NCBI GenBank assembly: GCA_964619315.1
Contig: CAZUEH010000018.1
Coordinates: forward strand, 1-24,225
DNA: 24,225 nt
Reading direction: 5' to 3'
Source of the DNA: Fimisoma sp964619315
GTDB lineage: Bacteria > Bacillota > Clostridia > Peptostreptococcales > Anaerovoracaceae
Every line of letters starts with the position of its first letter. The first letter of the stretch is position 1. Below, piece by piece: positions 6,164 to 12,069 of this stretch. The position numbers were made by a program, and so were the translations under genes. The notes beneath the pieces were generated by a model. That model had not been told where the DNA came from, searched no databases, and was given only the letters and a program-made list of their open reading frames with translations.

Positions 6164-7267
6164 TTAAGAGAAAAAGTGGATTTCAAAATCTATAAAAATC
6201 CTAAGAGGCTCGACTCTTTGCTCATGCTTATAGTTATCAACCATAATGCTAATATATGGTTTATGTGCATTCGGCTTTGATTTTTTATAAATACCAATGC
6301 ATCTGACAATAGCCCTGTTAGATGTATCTGCACTATTGACAAGGCAGTTACTTACTTCGACTTTCTTGTAGGCAAAAGGGCTACGTTTCATTACATAATC
6401 TTGGGTAACGACTAAAACTGAGAACCACCATATGACAAAAGGCAAATCGAGAACAGCTATCATTATAACAATGGTTATTAACATTTGGACAAAAGACATG
6501 TCGAGGGAGCTGTCTATTGCGCCGGATATCATAATTCCGCCTACAACCAATATCATAATTAGAATGATGACCTCAAACACCATGACGACTCCGAGGCTGG
6601 CACGAAAGACCTTTCGCTCGCCATAAGGAACATCAAATGCAGGAACCCACGGTTCATGAATTTCCTCTCCGGCAACAGCGTCGTTAGCCATTTTAGTCAT
6701 AGTGCCATCTAAGGCTTTGCCTAATGCGTTTCTGTCTTTTTCGTAGGATTTCCTCATGTAGTAGAACAACCTCGGGAAGGTTCCGAAGAGGGAAAGCAGC
6801 CCTAAAAACATTGCGGCTAAGATGAATAGATCCTTCCACTCATAAGGGTCACGGCCAGAATAAAGAACGTAATCGCCAATCACTTTTTCAAACTCTTCCA
6901 TTTCAATATTTGTTCTCGAAATGAATTTATATTTATCTAAGGCAGCGGCTTTTAACTGCTTCTCATCGGTGTTTCTAATATCAAAAAACTTTGTCATGCC
7001 ACTGACTTTTTGTTGCTGCAATGCAAATAGCCTATAAAAATCCCCCTCATCGCCGACAACTATGATACAGAAGTTGTCATTGGTATCGCAGGCCAAATAG
7101 TAGTGCCAATCTGAATTGCCGTCTAACTTCCAGACTTTATCGGTATCGATATAAACGTAATCACCTTGCTGAGTCTGAGATGAAATTTGAACTGGAGGGT
7201 CTTCAGGCAGAGTGCTTTTATTAGAGTATAAAGCCAGAAGGCGAAAAGAACTGCTGCCACAATCCAT
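6164..7267 (-). CDS. C-terminal part of a frameshifted membrane protein
   Basis: This reading frame of up to 367 codons has no recognised family. It contains a soluble segment of mixed strands (YVYIDTDKVWKLDG, WHYYLACDTND, NFCIIVVGDEGDFYRLFALQ) followed by three hydrophobic segments: DLFILAAMFLGLLSLFG, VVMVFEVIILIMILVVGG and MLITIVIMIAVLDLPFVIWWF. A further soluble tail ends in EIHFFS. The nominal ATG at 7267 has no ribosome binding site, and the frame overlaps the upstream frame by 145 bp. Conserved-looking sequence changes frame at an A4 run (+ strand TTTT, 7216-7219). The likely ancestral product joins residues 1-109 of the upstream frame to the part starting STLPEDPPVQ, about 459 residues. 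Confidence 0.65.
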   Translation of the reverse strand: MDCGSSSFRLLALYSNKSTLPEDPPVQISSQTQQGDYVYIDTDKVWKLDGNSDWHYYLACDTNDNFCIIVVGDEGDFYRLFALQQQKVSGMTKFFDIRNTDEKQLKAAALDKYKFISRTNIEMEEFEKVIGDYVLYSGRDPYEWKDLFILAAMFLGLLSLFGTFPRLFYYMRKSYEKDRNALGKALDGTMTKMANDAVAGEEIHEPWVPAFDVPYGERKVFRASLGVVMVFEVIILIMILVVGGIMISGAIDSSLDMSFVQMLITIVIMIAVLDLPFVIWWFSVLVVTQDYVMKRSPFAYKKVEVSNCLVNSADTSNRAIVRCIGIYKKSKPNAHKPYISIMVDNYKHEQRVEPLRIFIDFEIHFFS

Positions 7268-7542
7268 AGGACAAATGCTGTGAGGTAATCAAGAACATTA
7301 AAGCACTTTATGCCCAAATGAATTGCGCCCCAAAGCAGGCAAGCAACCATTATTGTTGCAACCGCAAAGGAAACTACCCTAACCACAATGGGGCGGACAG
7401 GGTTACTAATTGCTTTGTAAATACCCTCCCTAAAGATAAGTCTAAATACAAAAGCAACTATCAAGTATAAAACAGTTGCAATTATAAGTTGAAGAAAGTC
7501 TCCAAAAAATTCTCCCGCAAAATCGATTATATGATCAAACAT
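7123..7542 (-). CDS. N-terminal part of a frameshifted membrane protein
   Basis: This is a 139-codon frame with a reasonable ribosome binding site (GAGGTT, 6-7 nt before the ATG). It has three hydrophobic segments: LQLIIATVLYLIVAFVFRLIF, VRVVSFAVATIMVACLLWGAI and the stretch around VLWIVAAVLFAFWLYTLIK. After Lys109 the frame becomes unconvincing (ALCLKTLQFKFHLRLSK), while the overlapping -1 frame continues sensibly as STLPEDPPVQ. It is therefore read as the 5' half of the gene that ends at 6164. One extra A in the AAAA run would restore a single open frame. The function is unknown. Confidence 0.6.
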   Translation of the reverse strand: MFDHIIDFAGEFFGDFLQLIIATVLYLIVAFVFRLIFREGIYKAISNPVRPIVVRVVSFAVATIMVACLLWGAIHLGIKCFNVLDYLTAFVLWIVAAVLFAFWLYTLIKALCLKTLQFKFHLRLSKVITFISIPIKSGS

Positions 7543-7625
7543 AATTTAACCTCAATTCAAAATTAAAAGTTATTATATAATATTGTACAATAGAAGAGAC
7601 TTGATAGCAATGTACGAAAAGAAGG

Positions 7626-7718
7626 GTTGTCAATTATGGAAAATTTGGAATTGGCATATTCATCTATGTAAAAGATTCCGAAGGCAACTTGATAGAACTT
7701 CAGAATTGGGAAAGATAA
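7626..7718 (+). pseudogene. C-terminal remnant of a VOC/glyoxalase-like gene
   Basis: In the frame containing GTC at 7629, the sequence reads VNYGKFGIGIFIYVKDSEGN, then LIELQNWER, then TAA at 7716-7718. FIYVKDSEGNLIEL is the typical last strand of vicinal-oxygen-chelate (glyoxalase/bleomycin-resistance) proteins, where the glutamate is a metal ligand. The frame is closed by TAG only about 40 codons upstream and has no start with a ribosome binding site. It therefore seems to be the tail of a gene whose rest has been lost. The hairpin terminator at 7754-7781 follows at the expected distance. Confidence 0.5.
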
Positions 7719-7753
7719 GACAATGCACATATATAAGGGCAAGAAACAAATAA

Positions 7754-7781
7754 AGCCGAAAGTCTCACAAGACCTTCGGCT
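7754..7781. terminator. Bidirectional terminator
   Basis: AGCCGAAAGTC (7754-7764) pairs with GACCTTCGGCT (7771-7781) with one mismatch and a 6-nt loop. On the - strand it follows tRNA-Arg by a few bases and leads into TTTATTTGTTTC. On the + strand it follows the VOC remnant. Confidence 0.65.
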
Positions 7782-7788
7782 ATTTTAT

Positions 7789-7863
7789 TGGCACCCCCTG
7801 ATGGAATCGAACCATCAACTAGCCCTTAGGAGGGGCTTATTATATCCATTTAACTAAGAGGGC
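7789..7863 (-). tRNA. tRNA-Arg (anticodon CCU)
   Basis: The minus strand folds as a complete 75-nt tRNA with an encoded CCA end. The acceptor stem is GCCCTCT with AGGGGGT (two wobble pairs). The anticodon stem is AGCCC/GGGCT with loop CTCCTAA, giving anticodon CCU. The T arm is GATGG-TTCGATT-CCATC, and a D arm with TAAATGG is present. It decodes AGG arginine codons. A likely minus-strand promoter lies about 100 bp upstream (TGGTATTAT, 7968-7976), so the primary transcript would have a leader of about 90 nt. Confidence 0.93.
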
Positions 7864-7874
7864 ATATTTAGTTT

Positions 7875-7909
7875 TGGTACTTAATCAAATGCCACTTGAT
7901 TAGTTACCA
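7875..7909. repeat. Long hairpin in the tRNA-Arg leader
   Basis: TGGTACTTAATCAA (7875-7888) and TTGATTAGTTACCA (7896-7909) form a 14-bp inverted repeat with two mismatches and a 7-nt loop. It sits between the putative promoter and the tRNA 5' end and has no T-run after it. It may be a processing signal or a remnant of another element. Confidence 0.5.
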
Positions 7910-7967
7910 GAGAAGTGTTTGCGCAAGACTAACCCTCACAAATTAGCCGCCAACCCATCGCCAATAT

Positions 7968-7976
7968 ATAATACCA
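7968..7976 (-). promoter_or_regulatory. Extended -10 box for tRNA-Arg
   Basis: On the minus strand TGGTATTAT matches an extended -10 (TGn-TATTAT). No good -35 was found. It is the only promoter-like signal facing the tRNA in this interval. Confidence 0.4.
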
Positions 7977-8004
7977 TTTTTCGCATAAAATTAACAGTTT
8001 TTTA

Positions 8005-8033
8005 TTGTCATTTGATGAAATTTATTGTATAAT
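8005..8033 (+). promoter_or_regulatory. Strong promoter of the CoA-transferase gene
   Basis: TTGTCA (8005-8010) and TATAAT (8028-8033) are separated by exactly 17 bp, close to the sigma-A consensus. The start is expected near 8040, giving a leader of about 43 nt. This suggests high constitutive expression, as expected of a central fermentation enzyme. Confidence 0.75.
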
Positions 8034-8082
8034 GTATCCAATGTTAAAAACGTAACAAAATATACCTTAATAGGAGAGAGAG

Positions 8083-9435
8083 ATGTATAAAGTAGCTAAT
8101 GTAAGAGACGAGTATAATAAGAGACTCATTACTGCTAATCAAGCAGCCGCTATTGTTAAAAATGGAGATCGTATTCATTTCGGAACAGGATGCGGAACAC
8201 CAGTAGACATTGATATAGCACTAGGAAAAAGAGCAGAGGAGCTAAGAGGAGTAGTTGTACTTAGTACAGTTGCTATCCGTAAACAGCAGTTCCAAGCAGG
8301 CAAAAATTCATGCACGGATAACGTAGCATTTACTTCAGCTCACTTTGGTGGCGGAGATAGAGCAATGTCAAAAGAAGGACGTTGCTGGTATATGCCAATG
8401 ATGTTCAACGAATTGCCATACCTTTGGACTAACAATAGCAATGATATTGATATCGCTGTTTTCCAAGTTGGACCTATGGATGCACATGGTAACTTCAATC
8501 TTGGACCTCAAGTTTCAGACCTGTGGGGAGTTATGCAGGCTTCTAAGAAAATAATCGTAGAAGTAAACGAAAATATGCCAAGATGCCACGGTTACAAGAC
8601 AGAAGTAAACCTTGCTCAAGTAGATTACGTTGTAGAAGGAACTAACTCAGCATTAGCAGAAATTCCTTCAAAAGATCCTTCTGAAACAGACAGAAAAATA
8701 GCTGAACACGTAGTGTCCAGAATTAGAGATAACAGCCCACTTCAATTAGGTATCGGAAGCTTACCTAACTGTATCGGACAGATGTTGGCTGATTCCGACA
8801 TCAAGGGACTTAGCGGTCACTCCGAAATGTTGACAGACGCTTATGCAGATTTATATGCAGCAGGCAAGTTGACAAGCGAGAAACAATTGGATCCTGGCAA
8901 AATCGTATATACTTTTGCGGGCGGAACTAAGAAGCTATATGACTTCATAGATGACAACCCAATCTGTGCTTGCGCACCTGTAGACTATGTAAACTCTGTT
9001 GCAAATATCGCTAAGATGGATAACTTCGTATCCGTAAATAGCTGTATCCAAGTTGACCTTTATGGACAGGTATGTTCAGAGTCAGCAGGACACCAGCAGA
9101 TAAGCGGAACTGGTGGACAGTTAGACTTCGTATTAGGCGCTTTCCAGTCCAACGGCGGACAGAGCTTCCTATGCACACCAGCCACTAGAACTACTCGTGA
9201 TGGCAAAATGGAATCACTAATTGCACCAGGTTTAACTCCAGGATCAATTGTTACTACTCCAAGAACAGCTACTAACTATGTTGTTACAGAGTTCGGTGCT
9301 GCAAACATGAAGGGTAAGAGCACTTGGGAAAGAGCAGAATTGCTAATTGGTATCGCACATCCTGATTTCAGAGATGACCTTATCAAAGACGCAGAAAAAA
9401 TGGGAATTTGGAGAAACTGCAACAAGAAATTCTAA
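8083..9435 (+). CDS. Butyryl-CoA:acetate-type CoA-transferase (acetyl-CoA hydrolase/transferase family)
   Basis: This 450-residue cytoplasmic enzyme belongs to the family that includes butyryl-CoA:acetate CoA-transferase and 4-hydroxybutyrate CoA-transferase. Visible family features are the N-terminal GDRIHFGTGCGTP, the GIGSLPNCIG segment (223-232), GHSEM with Glu248 aligned to the catalytic glutamate, and the CoA-binding SGTGGQLDFV near 341-350. Length matches the family. It moves CoA from an acyl-CoA to acetate, typically the last step of butyrate formation. AGGAGAG lies 4-5 nt before the ATG. It is a single-gene unit with a strong promoter and terminator. Substrate choice between butyryl, 4-hydroxybutyryl and propionyl cannot be settled by eye. 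Confidence 0.88.
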   Translation: MYKVANVRDEYNKRLITANQAAAIVKNGDRIHFGTGCGTPVDIDIALGKRAEELRGVVVLSTVAIRKQQFQAGKNSCTDNVAFTSAHFGGGDRAMSKEGRCWYMPMMFNELPYLWTNNSNDIDIAVFQVGPMDAHGNFNLGPQVSDLWGVMQASKKIIVEVNENMPRCHGYKTEVNLAQVDYVVEGTNSALAEIPSKDPSETDRKIAEHVVSRIRDNSPLQLGIGSLPNCIGQMLADSDIKGLSGHSEMLTDAYADLYAAGKLTSEKQLDPGKIVYTFAGGTKKLYDFIDDNPICACAPVDYVNSVANIAKMDNFVSVNSCIQVDLYGQVCSESAGHQQISGTGGQLDFVLGAFQSNGGQSFLCTPATRTTRDGKMESLIAPGLTPGSIVTTPRTATNYVVTEFGAANMKGKSTWERAELLIGIAHPDFRDDLIKDAEKMGIWRNCNKKF

Positions 9436-9460
9436 GAACCCACTTAATAAATAAACAAAT

Positions 9461-9500
9461 AAAAAATCGCTACAACCATATAAGGTCGTAGCGATTTTTT
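9461..9500. terminator. Bidirectional Rho-independent terminator
   Basis: AAAAAATCGCTAC...ACC pairs with GGT...GTAGCGATTTTTT around a short A/T loop. The stem is flanked by an A-run and a T-run, so it works in both directions. It separates the convergent CoA-transferase and thioredoxin genes. Confidence 0.85.
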
Positions 9501-9542
9501 AATGTCGTTATTTGAAAGGCCGTAGCCTATTGTGGCAAAAGA

Positions 9543-9845
9543 TTAGAGCATAGCGAGTACATCATCCTTAGATACAAGTCCTACGGATTTTTGTACGATT
9601 TCTCCATCCTTAAATACCATAAGGGTAGGGATGCTCATAACGCCATATTTTATAGCTAATGCGTTTTCATCATCAATATTTATTTTGCAAACTTTTATAT
9701 CGTTGCGTTCCTCTGCTACTTTATCAACAATAGGTGAAAGCATTTTGCACGGACCACACCAAGCGGCCCAAAAATCTACCAAAACAGTTCCTTCTGCCTT
9801 TAAAATTTCCTTTTCGAAATTATCGTTTGTGATTGTGGTAATCAT
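9543..9845 (-). CDS. trxA: Thioredoxin (second copy)
   Basis: This 100-residue cytoplasmic thioredoxin has WCGPC at 29-33 and the cis-proline segment SIPTL with Pro73. Its sequence is clearly related to the thioredoxin at 236 but diverged, so the two are not a recent duplication. AGGAGGG precedes the ATG by 7 nt, and its own promoter is at 9881-9908. Unlike the first copy it has no TGTGA operator, so it may be the housekeeping thioredoxin while the first is induced (inference). It shares its strand with the upstream yeiH-like gene, 77 bp away. Confidence 0.95.
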   Translation of the reverse strand: MITTITNDNFEKEILKAEGTVLVDFWAAWCGPCKMLSPIVDKVAEERNDIKVCKINIDDENALAIKYGVMSIPTLMVFKDGEIVQKSVGLVSKDDVLAML

Positions 9846-9880
9846 TTGTAACCCTCCTCTTTGTACAATGTTATAGATAT

Positions 9881-9908
9881 ATTATACCCACAAAGCGAGG
9901 AATTTAAA
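9881..9908 (-). promoter_or_regulatory. Promoter of the second thioredoxin
   Basis: On the minus strand TTTAAA (9908-9903) and a perfect TATAAT (9886-9881) are 16 bp apart. Transcription should start about 30 nt upstream of the ATG at 9845. Confidence 0.55.
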
Positions 9909-9922
9909 CAGTGGCGAGGGTT

Positions 9923-10954
9923 TTACCAAATTCCCAAGAAATGCTGCAAGGCAAGACTTACTATTGTAATACCAATCCAGCAACATAAGCCAAGGATGAG
10001 AGGCTTGCCACCTGTCTTAATTAGCTTGACGATATTGGTGTTTAGACCGATAGCTGCCATAGCCATGACTATGAAGAATTTGCTTAGGGTTTTGAGTGGC
10101 GCGAACAATGCAATGTCAACACCCATTGATACTGCCACCGTTGTGATTACTGATGCACCTATAAAGTACAATATGAAAAACGGGAAGATTTGTTTGAAAT
10201 TAACTTTTTCCGCACCGGCAGAAGTCGCCTTTCTTGCACGCATAAAAGCTAAGGCTAAAGTGATTGGAATGATGGCAAGTGTTCGAGTTAGCTTTACTGT
10301 AACCGCTGTGTCAAGGGTAGACGCTCCAAGGTTATAAATGCTGTCCCAAGTTGAAGCGGCAGCCGTAACTGAGGAAGTATCATTGATAGCGGTGCCGGCA
10401 AATAAGCCAAAGGCATTGCCGTCGGTAGTGGAAAAGCCTAGAAGTCCACCAATAGTCGGGAAAATCAAAGCTGCCACTACATTGAAGAAAAATATTACAG
10501 AAATAGACTGAGCAACCTCTTCATCATCAGCGTCGATGACAGGTGCAGTAGCTGCTATAGCAGAGCCGCCACATATTGATGAGCCAACGCCTACCAAAGT
10601 TGATATCTTAGTAGGAATTTTCATTACTCGATGTAACACAAAAGCAATTATTAGGGAAGTTGCGATTGTGCATACGATGATAGGCAACGACTGTGTGCCT
10701 ATTTGCCAAATTACAGTAAGGTTCATTCCAAAACCTAAGAGGATTACTGCCCACTGCAAAATTTTCTTTGATGTAAATTTGATTCCTGGCTCAAAGGTTT
10801 CCTTGTTCTTAAACAAAAGACCTACGATCATCCCCAAGGCGATAGCGATGATAGCGCCTCCTATGACAGGAAAAAGCTTTCCTAAGTACCAAGATGGAAT
10901 AGCGATTAGTAAGCATAGTAGCAAACCCGAGCCGTTATTTTTTATAAAATTCAT
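9923..10954 (-). CDS. yeiH: YeiH-family membrane protein (putative sulfate/sulfite exporter, UPF0324)
   Basis: This 343-residue polytopic inner-membrane protein has about ten hydrophobic segments. Recognisable family blocks are the early GGAIIAIALGMIVGLLF, GVGSSICGGSAIAATAPVI near residues 122-140, and FAGTAINDTSSVTAAA. The latter two are the signature of the YeiH putative exporter family. In enterobacteria yeiH homologues sit next to the LysR regulator YeiE, and they are linked to sulfite or cysteine metabolism. Here too a LysR gene is divergent. Together with the thiol genes at 1-6100 this suggests sulfur anion export, but transport substrate and direction are not established by sequence. 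A GAAGGAAA site precedes the ATG. Confidence 0.88.
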   Translation of the reverse strand: MNFIKNNGSGLLLCLLIAIPSWYLGKLFPVIGGAIIAIALGMIVGLLFKNKETFEPGIKFTSKKILQWAVILLGFGMNLTVIWQIGTQSLPIIVCTIATSLIIAFVLHRVMKIPTKISTLVGVGSSICGGSAIAATAPVIDADDEEVAQSISVIFFFNVVAALIFPTIGGLLGFSTTDGNAFGLFAGTAINDTSSVTAAASTWDSIYNLGASTLDTAVTVKLTRTLAIIPITLALAFMRARKATSAGAEKVNFKQIFPFFILYFIGASVITTVAVSMGVDIALFAPLKTLSKFFIVMAMAAIGLNTNIVKLIKTGGKPLILGLCCWIGITIVSLALQHFLGIW

Positions 10955-10974
10955 TGTTCCGTTTCCTTCTAATT

Positions 10975-11057
10975 ATTATATACAAGTAGGAATATATCAC
11001 CGCTATGCGATAAAGTAAAGTTATAAATATTTATTTATGATAAAAATATATTATAAT
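10975..11057. promoter_or_regulatory. Divergent yeiH/lysR control region
   Basis: The 155-bp gap between the two starts contains a minus-strand TATAAT (10980-10975) for yeiH and a plus-strand TATAAT (11052-11057) for the regulator. Neither has a clear -35. Between them, TATC-N10-GATA (10995-11012) resembles a LysR-type box, and ATAAATATTTAT (11023-11034) is a perfect AT palindrome. Binding of the adjacent LysR protein here is inferred from the usual divergent arrangement. Confidence 0.45.
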
Positions 11058-11109
11058 AGAATCAAACGAAAGTCATGACAAATCATTTTGAATATAATGA
11101 GGTGAGAAA

Positions 11110-12024
11110 ATGTTAGATCCTAGAATAAATACATTCATAAGTGTCTGCAACAATGTGAGTTATACAAAAGCGGCAAAGGAGCTTAACTTAACCCAGCCAG
11201 CAGTTTCCCAGCACATTCGTTACTTGGAAAATCTGTATGGAGTTCGGTTGTTTAAGTATGAAAAAAAGCAGCTTTCCTTGACAGAGGAAGGTAAACTTCT
11301 TCAAAGCATAGGCTACACGCTAAAAAGTGACGAAGAACTTTTGAAAAGAAAGATACGCGAAATCGGCAAAGAGCAAACAGAACATCATATTGGGGCGACC
11401 ATGACGGTTGGAGAATATGGACTCATTAGGCCGATTGCTCAGTTTCTACAAAACCACCCGAACACGAAAATGGAGCTGACTATCGCAAACACGGAAGAAC
11501 TTCTAAAAAAACTGAAAAACAAAGAGATAGACTTCGCCATAATGGAAGGGTATTTTCCAAAGGAACAATACGACTACATTGTGTTTTCCACAGAGCGATA
11601 CATTCCAATTTGCTCGGCGAGCAATCCAGTTGTAGCAAAAGGCAAGGACATTATGGTCAAAGACTTAGCAGGCCAAAGGCTGATTGTGCGGGAAAGAGGG
11701 TCTGGCACTAGAGACATAATGGAAAAAAATCTGCAAGGGCATGGGATTGAGATAGATGATTTTGAGCACCAAATGGAGGTGAACAGTTTGCACGCTATCG
11801 TTCAACTCGCCAAAGAGGACTGCGGAATCACTTTTTTATACGAAATTGCTGCCAAAGAAGAAATAGAAAAAGGGACTATCAAAGAGATAGGAATCAAAGA
11901 CTTTTTGGTGGAGCACAACTTCACTTTTTTGTGGAACAAAGGAAGCGCATACGAAAGGGACTATCGTTCCATTTGCAACGAGTTATCAGGCTATAGTCTT
12001 GACAAAAGTGGACAGTTAGTTTAG
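11110..12024 (+). CDS. LysR-family transcriptional regulator (CysL/YeiE-like)
   Basis: The protein has 304 residues. The N-terminal winged helix-turn-helix (about 1-60) shows the LysR signature YTKAAKELNLTQPAVSQHIRYLE. A helical linker and a substrate-binding-protein-like effector domain (about 88-290) follow. Its divergent position to a YeiH-type exporter is the standard arrangement for CysL/YeiE-like regulators that respond to sulfur metabolites. GAGGTGAG lies upstream of the ATG. The gene is followed after 45 bp by feoB on the same strand with no terminator between them, so some co-transcription is possible. The effector is unknown. Confidence 0.9.
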   Translation: MLDPRINTFISVCNNVSYTKAAKELNLTQPAVSQHIRYLENLYGVRLFKYEKKQLSLTEEGKLLQSIGYTLKSDEELLKRKIREIGKEQTEHHIGATMTVGEYGLIRPIAQFLQNHPNTKMELTIANTEELLKKLKNKEIDFAIMEGYFPKEQYDYIVFSTERYIPICSASNPVVAKGKDIMVKDLAGQRLIVRERGSGTRDIMEKNLQGHGIEIDDFEHQMEVNSLHAIVQLAKEDCGITFLYEIAAKEEIEKGTIKEIGIKDFLVEHNFTFLWNKGSAYERDYRSICNELSGYSLDKSGQLV

Positions 12025-12069
12025 AATAACTTCTGCATATAAGCACATAGATATGAAGGGAAATAAATC

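Noticed and set aside
7789..7976. A second tRNA between the promoter and tRNA-Arg
   Set aside because: The stretch ends in ACCA and has a stem, but no cloverleaf with acceptor, anticodon and T arms could be drawn.
9861..10337. A 158-codon + strand open frame opposite the yeiH-like gene
   Set aside because: It is antisense to a clear membrane-protein gene, with no start signal and no recognisable protein pattern.
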